5,209 bases of DNA from an uncultured Collinsella sp. (GCA_900552875.1 USCS01000123.1:1-5209), one strand, 5' to 3'; positions 1 through 5,209 are shown, counted from the stretch's first letter. The notes: a model not told the origin generated them from the sequence alone. A program made the numbers and translations.

Positions 1-24
1 ATCCAAGGGTTATACCCTAAGAGC

Positions 25-50
25 AAACCACCCCTTTTAGGGGTGGTTTT
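25..50 (+). terminator. Rho-independent terminator upstream of the operon
   Basis: An 11-bp perfect stem (bases 25-35 pairing with 39-49, AAACCACCCCT with AGGGGTGGTTT) closes a 3-base TTT loop and runs into a T-rich tail (TTTTGATTT). The C/G-rich core plus U-tract is the classic intrinsic terminator shape on the + strand. In reverse the A-rich side also gives some Ts, so weak two-way action is possible. A TAA at 18-20 lies just 4 bases before the stem and could be the stop codon of an upstream + strand gene whose body is outside the window. The fold was read by eye; no energy was calculated. Confidence 0.9.
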
Positions 51-62
51 GATTTGCGGGTT

Positions 63-92
63 TTGTCTCACATAGTAGCTGTGTTTTATAAC
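63..92 (+). promoter_or_regulatory. Candidate sigma70-type promoter P1 (distal)
   Basis: A -35-like TTGTCT (63-68, 4 of 6 matches to TTGACA) and a -10-like TATAAC (87-92, 5 of 6 matches to TATAAT) are separated by 18 bases. It lies just after the terminator and points toward acpS. It has the same TTTGTC-type -35 box and the same spacing as the proximal candidate 36 bases downstream. It would start RNA near base 99, giving a leader of about 60 bases before the acpS start. Prediction from sequence only. Confidence 0.4.
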
Positions 93-98
93 CCTCGT

Positions 99-128
99 TT
101 GTCGCATCTTCTGTGAACGGGCTACAAT
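99..128 (+). promoter_or_regulatory. Candidate sigma70-type promoter P2 (proximal) for the acpS operon
   Basis: A -35-like TTGTCG (99-104, 4 of 6 matches) and a -10-like TACAAT (123-128, 5 of 6 matches to TATAAT) are spaced by 18 bases. Transcription would begin near base 135, leaving a short leader of about 20-25 bases that contains only the acpS ribosome binding site. This is the better placed of the two promoter candidates and probably drives the whole operon, because no later intergenic gap is long enough for a promoter. Confidence 0.55.
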
Positions 129-147
129 AACTTAGTCTGTGCGATAT

Positions 148-155
148 GGAGGTGA
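148..155 (+). promoter_or_regulatory. Ribosome binding site deciding the acpS start
   Basis: GGAGGTGA is a strong Shine-Dalgarno match. Counted from its GGAGG core (148-152) there are 5 bases to the ATG at 158. An in-frame ATG at 146 overlaps and precedes this site, so using it would put the ribosome binding site inside the gene. It would also add four residues (MEVN) that AcpS proteins do not need. The start at 158 is therefore preferred. Confidence 0.85.
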
Positions 156-157
156 AC

Positions 158-697
158 ATGGCTGAAGCTGGTATCGGCGTTGATATCGTCGAGATTTCCC
201 GCATGAAATCAATTCTTGAAAAGACGCCGTCGTTTGCTCGGCGTGTGTTTACCGAAGAAGAGCGTGCGTATTGCGATGCATCATCGCGTCCCGCTGCTCA
301 CTATGCGAGCCGCTTTGCTTCGCGCGAGGCGGTGCTGAAAGCTCTTGGCACGGGTTTTAGTCAAGGTGTGGGTCGTAAGGATGTTTCGGTAACGCGTGAT
401 AAACTCGGCAAACCGAAGGCTCTGCTTTCTGGTCGTGCTCTCGAAATCGCCCAGGATTTGGGTGTTGTCGAGGTCGCTCTTTCTATTACCCTTACGGGTG
501 ACTTGGCTGTCGCTAATGCCATTGCAATCACCGAGGATGCTCGACCTAAGCCTAAGGAAGAAAAAGTGAGCAACAAGAAACGCGTTGCGCAGACATTTAA
601 AGAGGCTCGCTCTGTTTTAGATGAGCTTGAGCAGCTGCAGAATTCAGCATTGACGGAGCACCTGGGCGATGCTTCGCAAGATACGCTAGGAGCATAG
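158..697 (+). CDS. acpS: Holo-[acyl-carrier-protein] synthase with a C-terminal extension
   Basis: This is a 179-residue phosphopantetheinyl transferase of the AcpS type. It moves 4'-phosphopantetheine from CoA to the serine of apo-acyl carrier protein, which fatty acid synthesis requires, and acts in the cytoplasm. Visible family features are GIGVDIVEISRM at residues 5-16 (Asp9 expected to bind Mg), FTEEERAYC (31-39), SRFASREAVLKALGTGF (51-67, with Glu57 as the second metal ligand and Lys61), and the closing strand ALSITLTGDLAVANAIAI (107-124). The usual KEA is REA here. The family is normally about 120-126 residues. This one carries about 53 more: a Lys/Glu-rich linker, then a segment that looks like an amphipathic helix (QTFKEARSVLDELEQLQ) and a polar end. 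The function of the tail is unknown. The stop codon at 695-697 directly abuts the next start. It is the first gene of the operon, behind two promoter candidates. Confidence 0.93.
   Translation: MAEAGIGVDIVEISRMKSILEKTPSFARRVFTEEERAYCDASSRPAAHYASRFASREAVLKALGTGFSQGVGRKDVSVTRDKLGKPKALLSGRALEIAQDLGVVEVALSITLTGDLAVANAIAITEDARPKPKEEKVSNKKRVAQTFKEARSVLDELEQLQNSALTEHLGDASQDTLGA
566..697 (+). other. Possible internal start giving a 43-residue tail protein, in frame in acpS
   Basis: Inside acpS, an AAGGAAG stretch (554-560) sits about 5-7 bases before an in-frame GTG at 566. Starting there would yield a separate 43-residue product (VSNKKRVAQTFKEARSV and onward) made only of the non-AcpS tail. The start falls a few residues beyond the end of the conserved AcpS fold, which hints that the tail may be an appended or independently made small protein. 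The site could equally be chance, since Lys/Glu codons (AAG, GAA) naturally mimic a ribosome binding site. Confidence 0.2.
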
Positions 698-2314
698 ATG
701 AAACCGGTTTTGAGTACCGAAGAAGTCGTTCGTCTCGAGGATATCATCGAACGCGAAGGGACTTCGAAGGCCGAGCTTATGGAGCTAGCGGGTGAGTTTG
801 CCGCCAACGAGGTCTTGAAGCTCAATCCCGATCGGGTTCTCGTTCTGGTCGGTTTTGGTAATAATGGCGGCGACGGTTGGGTTGCCGCCGATATCCTGAG
901 CCACAAGGGTGTGGACGTGGATATCGTTTCTCCGGTTGAGCCGGATGAGATTCCTGCTGCTTTGGCACGTCATGTTGCTCGTCGAACTGCCGGTCGCGAT
1001 GTGCACGTTTGCGTCGGTCCCTCGCGTGACGAACTCGAGGTTTTGATCGATAAGGCGGATGTTGTTGTCGATGCCATTTTTGGTACCGGTTTCCACGGGA
1101 ATCTGCGTTCGCCGTTCTCCATTTGGATTCCTACGGTCAATGAATGCGCCGATTGTGTCGTATCCATTGATGTCCCCTCGGGCCTGAATGCCGAGACGGG
1201 CGTTGTTGATGACGACTGCATTCGTGCCGAGCGCACGGTGACGATGATTGCGCCCAAGATTGGTCTGTATAGCGCTGATGGCCCTGAGTATGCTGGCGAA
1301 TTGATCTGCGGCAATCTATACGACCGTCTTGACGAAGTCATCGATGATGTTGACCACGCCGCCGAGATTGTCGAGCCCGGTGACTTAGTTGATTACTTTG
1401 CTCCGCTACCATCGAATATCGATAAGTATTCCCGTGGCTCTGTGCTTATTGTCGCCGGATCTGCGCAATATCCTGGTGCTGCCATTATGGCGGCCAAGTC
1501 TGCAGCTCGCGCGGGTGCTGGTTACGTGGCAGTCGCGGCTCCTGACGCCTGTGCCAATCTCATTCGCATGGCACTTCCTTCGATTCCCGTCTTTGCTATT
1601 CCGTCTGATTCGCGCGGCTCCTTTGGCGCCGCTGCGCGCATGACGGTGTGCGAGATCGCAAAGAAGTACAGCTGCGTGCTGTGCGGTCCCGGTATGACGA
1701 CGTCTGCTGGCGCTATGCAGGTGGTTTCGGGCTTGCTCGAGCTTGATGTACCGCTAATTTTGGACGCCGATGCACTCAACTGCCTTGCTAAGATTGCCAT
1801 TGACGGTATTGATAGTAACCCCGAGATGTATCGTCGTGAGCAGCCGTTGGTTATGACGCCGCACTATCGTGAGCTTTCGCGTCTGGTTGCCGGTGACGAG
1901 GTGAACGACCTTGGTACCGCGATTGCAGCTGCGCAGAAGGTTGTCTGGGCTGCAGGCTCCGACAATCTGGTGGTCATAGCCAAGGGGCCGACGACGGCTA
2001 TCTGTGGCGTTGAGCGCGTGCTGCTGCCACTCTCGGGTCCGGCTTCTCTGGCAACTGCCGGTTCTGGTGATGTCCTCGCGGGTATTTTGGCCGGCACGCT
2101 TGCCACCATGCGCGACGAGATGGATCGTTGGGAGCTGCTGTATTCGTACGCCGTCGCACTTCACAGCTACGCCGGTTTTGCCGCGGCGACGGAGTATGGT
2201 GAGAAGAGCGTTATCGCGACCGATCTTATCGACTTGATCGGTCCTGCCATGGAGCTGGCGGCAAAGGATGCGCTCGAAGATCTGGGAATCATGGACGAAG
2301 GGTCGGATGACTAA
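698..2314 (+). CDS. nnr: Bifunctional NAD(P)H-hydrate epimerase / ADP-dependent NAD(P)H-hydrate dehydratase
   Basis: This 538-residue fusion repairs NADHX and NADPHX, the hydrated damage forms of the cofactors. The N-terminal YjeF_N domain (about 1-215) interconverts R and S epimers. It shows GNNGGDG (54-60), VDAIFGTG (124-131), SIDVPSGLNAETG (156-168) and a conserved-type Lys187. The C-terminal ribokinase-like domain (about 235-520) dehydrates the S form using ADP. It shows SRGSVLIVAGS (245-255), a GPGM turn (330-333), DADALN (356-361), KGPTT (429-433) and LATAGSGDVLAG (451-462), with Asp458 as the expected catalytic residue. The motif usually reading TPHPGE is TPHYRE here (387-392). It is slightly longer than the roughly 490-510 residues typical of the fusion, with an acidic end. 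AGGAG at 688-692, lying within the end of acpS, is 5 bases from the ATG, which itself directly follows the acpS stop, so coupled translation is likely. Confidence 0.95.
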   Translation: MKPVLSTEEVVRLEDIIEREGTSKAELMELAGEFAANEVLKLNPDRVLVLVGFGNNGGDGWVAADILSHKGVDVDIVSPVEPDEIPAALARHVARRTAGRDVHVCVGPSRDELEVLIDKADVVVDAIFGTGFHGNLRSPFSIWIPTVNECADCVVSIDVPSGLNAETGVVDDDCIRAERTVTMIAPKIGLYSADGPEYAGELICGNLYDRLDEVIDDVDHAAEIVEPGDLVDYFAPLPSNIDKYSRGSVLIVAGSAQYPGAAIMAAKSAARAGAGYVAVAAPDACANLIRMALPSIPVFAIPSDSRGSFGAAARMTVCEIAKKYSCVLCGPGMTTSAGAMQVVSGLLELDVPLILDADALNCLAKIAIDGIDSNPEMYRREQPLVMTPHYRELSRLVAGDEVNDLGTAIAAAQKVVWAAGSDNLVVIAKGPTTAICGVERVLLPLSGPASLATAGSGDVLAGILAGTLATMRDEMDRWELLYSYAVALHSYAGFAAATEYGEKSVIATDLIDLIGPAMELAAKDALEDLGIMDEGSDD

Positions 2315-2316
2315 TC

Positions 2317-3462
2317 ATGAATAAAGCCGATTTGACGCGCTGGTCCTGGGTCGAGATCGACCGCGGGGCGCTCCGTCGCAACACGAGAGCCTATAAGAAC
2401 TTGTTGAATCCGCGTCAGCGCCTGTGCTGCGTGGTCAAGGCCGATGCTTATGGTCATGGAGCTGTTGAGTGCGCTAAGATCATGTATTCGGCTGGTGCCG
2501 ACATGTTTGCCGTGGCGACGGTTAACGAGGGCGTTGAGCTCCGACAGGGCGGGATTACGAAACCCATCCTCATCCTAAGCGAGCCGCCTATCGAGGCCAT
2601 TCCGACGTTGCTCGAGTTTGATATCATGCCTTCGGTCTATACGTCTGATTTTGCTCTTGCGTATGGCGAATGTGCCGTCGCGGCGGGCAAAGTGGGCAAG
2701 TATCATCTCGCCATCGAGACGGGCATGAATCGTATCGGCGTTCACTACACGCAGGTGCTCGACTTTGTCCGCGGTATAAATTTCCATCGCGGTATTCAGT
2801 GCGACGGCGTATTTACGCACTTCGCCACGGCCGATGAACCTTCGGGCTGGGACTACAAGCTGCAGTGTCAGCGCTTTACCGAGGCCGTTCAGGCCATTAA
2901 AGATGCGGGTTTTGAGTGCGGTATCGTGCACTGCGCCAACACGCCGTCCTCGATGCTCGACCCCTCGATGCATTTTGATATGATTCGCGCCGGCGTTGGC
3001 TTGTATGGCATGCAGCCGTGCGAGCTGAGTGGCCGCGTGATGCAGCTTGATCCCGTTATGAGCGTCCATGCGCGCGTGACGCGCGTGGCACACCCTGCGA
3101 TGGGTGAGGGCGTGGGCTACGGTTTTACCTACCGCGTACCGCGTACGCGCGTTCAGATCTGCACGCTGCCGATCGGTTATGCCGATGGCCTATCGCGTAC
3201 GCTTTCCAATCGTATGGATGTGCTGTATCGCGGCGAGCGTGTGCATCAGGTTGGCAATATCTGCATGGACCAGTTTATGGTCGCCATTCAGTCCAACCCG
3301 GCACACGAGATTCCCGAGGCCGAGTATGGTGACGAGATGATCATTGTCGGCCGCGATGGCGATGCCGAGATCACTATGGACGAGATGGCCCGACTGCGCG
3401 GAACGATTAACTACGAGGTCGCCTGCGGCTTTGGCATGCGTCTCGACAAGGTCTACGTGTAG
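2317..3462 (+). CDS. alr: Alanine racemase
   Basis: This 381-residue, fold-type III PLP enzyme interconverts L- and D-alanine and supplies D-alanine for peptidoglycan. Seen in order: the start WSWVEIDRGALRRN (9-22); the PLP site VVKADAYGHG (39-48) with Lys41 as the Schiff-base lysine; TGMNRIG (135-141) with Arg139; FTHFATAD (166-173); VHCANTPSSML (204-214); MIRAGVGLYGMQP (222-234); GYGFTY (267-272) with Tyr268, the expected second catalytic base; GYADGLSR (287-294); and NICMDQFMV (314-322). Length is normal for the family. The position that is often a carbamylated lysine (KVDTGM type) is alanine (Ala132 in LAIETGM). The start lies 2 bases after the nnr stop, with only a weak GGATGA-like site (2305-2310), so expression probably relies on coupling to nnr. 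It follows the common acpS-nnr-alr order. Confidence 0.96.
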   Translation: MNKADLTRWSWVEIDRGALRRNTRAYKNLLNPRQRLCCVVKADAYGHGAVECAKIMYSAGADMFAVATVNEGVELRQGGITKPILILSEPPIEAIPTLLEFDIMPSVYTSDFALAYGECAVAAGKVGKYHLAIETGMNRIGVHYTQVLDFVRGINFHRGIQCDGVFTHFATADEPSGWDYKLQCQRFTEAVQAIKDAGFECGIVHCANTPSSMLDPSMHFDMIRAGVGLYGMQPCELSGRVMQLDPVMSVHARVTRVAHPAMGEGVGYGFTYRVPRTRVQICTLPIGYADGLSRTLSNRMDVLYRGERVHQVGNICMDQFMVAIQSNPAHEIPEAEYGDEMIIVGRDGDAEITMDEMARLRGTINYEVACGFGMRLDKVYV

Positions 3463-3465
3463 GAG
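3461..3465 (+). promoter_or_regulatory. Ribosome binding site overlapping the alr stop codon
   Basis: AGGAG at 3461-3465 shares bases with the alr TAG (3460-3462) and lies 5 bases before the ATG at 3471. A ribosome ending alr stands on this site, so alr and the glycosylase gene are probably translationally linked. It also fixes the glycosylase start at 3471 rather than at the nearby in-frame ATG at 3480. Confidence 0.8.
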
Positions 3466-3470
3466 CCGCT

Positions 3471-4091
3471 ATGGGCGTCATGCACATCCCCGGCCATACC
3501 CATCAGGCACCACGTGAGGTCGCACTCGAGGAAATTGAGGCCGTTCTGGGCGATTGTCACCTCTGCCAGCTCTACCAGTCGCGTCACAATATCGTGTTTG
3601 GCGTGGGAAACCCCCGCGCTCGCGTGATGTTTATTGGTGAGGCGCCGGGCCGCAATGAGGATTTGCAGGGCGAGCCCTTTGTGGGGGCGGCAGGCGAGGA
3701 CCTCAACGGCATTTTGTCGCTGGCGGGGCTCAAACGCGAAGACGTCTACATTGCCAACGTGCTTAAGTGTCGCCCGCCGGGAAACCGCAATCCACGTCCC
3801 GAGGAAGTGCTGGCTTGCTCGCCGTTTTTGCGTGAGCAGATTCGAAGCATCTGGCCCGATATCATCGTGACGCTCGGCAACCCCGCAACGCACTTTGTGC
3901 TCAAGACCGAGATCGGCATTACCAAGCTGCGCGGCAGGTTCCATCAGATGGGGCACTTTGTGGTGATGCCCACTTTCCATCCGGCAGCAGCGCTACGCAA
4001 TCCAGCGTGGCAGGAGCTGCTGGAGGAAGACTTTAAGATGCTGGGCGACTATCTGGAGCGACATCCCGCACCAGAGGACGCCTCGGAATAA
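3471..4091 (+). CDS. udg: Uracil-DNA glycosylase, family 4 (Fe-S type)
   Basis: This 206-residue enzyme belongs to the UDG superfamily. Family 4 members cut uracil from DNA, the product of cytosine deamination or dUTP misincorporation, and start base excision repair. Family 4 signs are: four cysteines placed to hold a 4Fe-4S cluster (Cys29 and Cys32 as CHLC, then Cys100 and Cys116); motif 1 GEAPGRNEDLQGEPFVG (56-72) with Glu57; YIANVLKCRPPGNRNP (93-108); VTLGNPAT (133-140); and the closing FHPAAALRNP (169-178) with His170. Length fits the usual 190-220 residues. The first 20 or so residues and the acidic end (HPAPEDASE) are less conserved in type. Its seat between alr and tsaE is unusual, as the neighbours serve cell wall and tRNA modification. 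Its tight spacing (8 bases after alr, 12 before tsaE) indicates co-transcription. Confidence 0.93.
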   Translation: MGVMHIPGHTHQAPREVALEEIEAVLGDCHLCQLYQSRHNIVFGVGNPRARVMFIGEAPGRNEDLQGEPFVGAAGEDLNGILSLAGLKREDVYIANVLKCRPPGNRNPRPEEVLACSPFLREQIRSIWPDIIVTLGNPATHFVLKTEIGITKLRGRFHQMGHFVVMPTFHPAAALRNPAWQELLEEDFKMLGDYLERHPAPEDASE

Positions 4092-4103
4092 TAAGGAGCA
4101 TGT

Positions 4104-4610
4104 ATGTCCCTGGAGCGCCTGGGGGTAGGTACTTACAAAACGACTTGCGCTGCCGATACAGAGTACTTTGGCGAGCTAATTGCACCGTGCCTTGAGGACG
4201 GCGATGTGCTCATCCTGACCGGTGGCCTGGGAGTGGGCAAAACTCACTTTACCAAGGGCGTCTCGCGCGGGTTGGGCGATGGGCATATGGTTACGAGCCC
4301 TACGTTTGCGCTCATGGCCGTTCACGATCAAGGTCGTATTCCGCTGTTTCACTTTGATCTATACCGCCTGGAGCATGCCTACGAGCTCGAGGATACGGGC
4401 ATTTTCGATGTGCTGGGCTATGAGGGTGCTTGCCTGCTGGAATGGGGCGAACAATTCCAGGACGAGCTGACGGATGAGTATCTTTCGGTGACGCTCAAGC
4501 GTGATGAGGGCGACAGCGATGTGCGAACGATAACGCTTGAGGCGCACGGTGACCGCGCAATGGAGCTTTCCCATTTGATTGATAAGGCTGTACAAGATGA
4601 GCTTGCATAA
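4104..4610 (+). CDS. tsaE: tRNA t6A37 biosynthesis ATPase TsaE
   Basis: This 168-residue P-loop ATPase is a subunit of the bacterial TsaB-TsaD-TsaE machinery, which transfers the threonylcarbamoyl group to A37 of tRNAs reading ANN codons. Family work assigns TsaE to ATP-driven turnover of the TsaBD complex. Visible motifs are the Walker A GGLGVGKTHF (40-49, Lys46, Thr47), the switch-like VTSPTFAL (63-70), HFDLYRLE (83-90) with Asp85 as the Mg/ATP-side residue, and EWGEQF (113-118). Length is typical. The C-terminal 40 residues are charged and less typical. AAGGAG (4093-4098) stands 5 bases before the ATG at 4104. An ATG at 4100 is out of frame. The last 14 bases overlap the start of tsaB, its partner gene. 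Confidence 0.95.
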   Translation: MSLERLGVGTYKTTCAADTEYFGELIAPCLEDGDVLILTGGLGVGKTHFTKGVSRGLGDGHMVTSPTFALMAVHDQGRIPLFHFDLYRLEHAYELEDTGIFDVLGYEGACLLEWGEQFQDELTDEYLSVTLKRDEGDSDVRTITLEAHGDRAMELSHLIDKAVQDELA

Positions 4611-5209
4611 CGACAACGCGCTGGTGGTGGCGCTCGATACCTCGACCGACATGCTTGCCTGCGCGGCAAGCTGGATTGATGGGCAGACGGGCGAGACGAA
4701 GCTCGTGAGTGGCGACCACATGTGTCGCCGTCACGCCAACGTTGAGCTCGTGAATACCGTTGATGGCGTGCTGGCTCAAGCCGGTCTGGATCGCAGCGAT
4801 GTTGGTTGCTATGTGGTCGGCCGCGGCCCGGGGTCCTTTACGGGTGTGCGCATCGGCATCTCCACTGCCAAGGGCCTCGCGCGTGGTGCCAATGTTCCGC
4901 TGCTGGGCGTGTCGACGCTCGACGCCTGCGCTTGGACGGCGTGGAAGGCTGGCGTGCGCGGCAAGCTTGGTATCTTGGCCGATGCTATGCGCGGTGAGGT
5001 ATATCCGGCGCTGTATATGCTGGTCGATGAGGGTCCCGAGCGTCTGTTTCAGCGCGAGCGCGTGGTCAAGGCCGCCGTGGCGCTTGATGAGTGGCGTCAG
5101 ACCGCGGGCTGGGATCAGGTTCAGCTAACTGGTGACGGTCTCGTGCGTTATGGCAAGCTGCTGGGTGAGGACGAGACGGCACGCTGCGTGGAGCGAGGCC
5201 TGTGGTGGC
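4597..5209 (+). CDS. tsaB: tRNA t6A37 biosynthesis dimerization subunit TsaB, 3' end outside window
   Basis: An open frame starts at ATG 4597 and stays open to the window edge: 204 full codons, no stop. TsaB is a catalytically inactive ASKHA-fold paralogue that pairs with TsaD in t6A synthesis. Family signs are VVALDTST (10-17), RRHANVELVNTVDGVL in the helix after the first sheet, the hallmark GRGPGSFTGVRIGISTAKGLA (75-95), PLLGVSTLDACA and DAMRGEVYPALY (129-140). The start lies inside tsaE, 14 bases before the end of its stop codon, with a modest AAGG (4584-4587) 9 bases upstream, so translation is likely coupled. TsaB is usually about 220-240 residues, so most of that domain is present. Whether it ends there or continues into a fused RimI or TsaD domain cannot be seen. 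Confidence 0.93.
   Translation, partial: MSLHNDNALVVALDTSTDMLACAASWIDGQTGETKLVSGDHMCRRHANVELVNTVDGVLAQAGLDRSDVGCYVVGRGPGSFTGVRIGISTAKGLARGANVPLLGVSTLDACAWTAWKAGVRGKLGILADAMRGEVYPALYMLVDEGPERLFQRERVVKAAVALDEWRQTAGWDQVQLTGDGLVRYGKLLGEDETARCVERGLWW

Larger units (their letters stand above)
6..95. repeat. 9-bp inverted repeat flanking the terminator (arms 6-14 and 87-95)
   Basis: AGGGTTATA at 6-14 is the exact reverse complement of TATAACCCT at 87-95. A third, shorter version, TATACCCT at 11-18, overlaps the first arm, so bases 6-18 also form a near-palindrome (AGGGT-TAT-ACCCT). The right arm covers the -10-like hexamer of the first promoter candidate (87-92). The repeat is seen directly. A role as an operator or alternative RNA hairpin is only a guess, and a 9-bp match in AT-leaning intergenic DNA can occur by chance. 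Confidence 0.4.

Noticed and set aside
1..24. 3' end of a tRNA or other structured RNA upstream of the terminator
   Set aside because: Only 24 bases are visible, there is no CCA end or acceptor-stem pattern, and a TAA at 18-20 makes an upstream protein gene at least as likely.
146..157. ATG at 146 as the acpS start
   Set aside because: It would place the strong GGAGGTGA site inside the gene and add MEVN before the conserved N terminus; no ribosome binding site precedes it.
61..157. Riboswitch or attenuator in the acpS leader
   Set aside because: From the proximal promoter the leader would be only about 20-25 bases, and I see no second terminator hairpin before the start codon.
361..906. 181-codon minus-strand frame across acpS and nnr
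   Set aside because: The product is Ser/Arg/Thr-rich, with no recognisable domain, and it lies opposite two clear conserved genes; it is a codon-use shadow.
2575..3093. 172-codon minus-strand frame opposite alr
   Set aside because: His/Arg-rich low-quality translation antisense to well-conserved alr motifs; no ribosome binding site or family resemblance.
3453..3980. 175-codon minus-strand frame opposite the uracil-DNA glycosylase
   Set aside because: It mirrors the glycosylase motifs in antisense and has no recognisable protein features.
4760..5128. 122-codon plus-strand frame inside tsaB
   Set aside because: Trp/Arg/Cys-rich translation in another frame of tsaB, whose own frame carries the hallmark GPGSFTG motif.

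Overview
The window looks like a core-metabolism stretch of a bacterial chromosome with moderate to high GC. One transcriptional unit on the + strand fills almost all of it. Gene content, GC-leaning codon use, and strong GGAGG/AGGAG ribosome binding sites point to a gut actinobacterium of the Coriobacteriia. A Collinsella-like organism is my best guess, but that is inference from style and gene order, not from a marker gene. I see no mobile element, CRISPR array, tRNA or rRNA gene, or phage gene.

Bases 1-157 are intergenic. They hold a strong rho-independent terminator (25-50) that closes whatever lies upstream, then two tandem sigma70-like promoter candidates (63-92 and 99-128). A 9-bp inverted repeat flanks the terminator, and one arm falls on the -10 element of the first promoter candidate. 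From 158 on the DNA is almost gapless coding sequence: acpS (158-697), a fused NAD(P)HX epimerase/dehydratase nnr (698-2314), alanine racemase alr (2317-3462), a family 4 Fe-S uracil-DNA glycosylase (3471-4091), tsaE (4104-4610), and the 5' part of tsaB (4597 to the window edge). Gaps between genes are 0, 2, 8, 12 and -14 bases, so an operon with translational coupling is very likely.

The genes serve separate housekeeping tasks. AcpS activates acyl carrier protein for lipid synthesis. Nnr repairs hydrated NAD(P)H. Alr makes D-alanine for peptidoglycan. The glycosylase removes uracil from DNA. TsaE and TsaB help install the t6A37 modification on ANN-decoding tRNAs. acpS-nnr-alr and tsaE-tsaB are each familiar bacterial neighbourhoods; here they are joined, with a DNA repair gene between them.

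No wholly new system is evident. The points most worth a second look are: the roughly 50-residue charged, helical-looking tail on AcpS, which begins near a possible internal start site; the missing lysine at the usual carbamylated position of Alr; the altered HPGE-type motif in the Nnr dehydratase domain; the placement of the uracil-DNA glycosylase; and the inverted repeat at the promoter.
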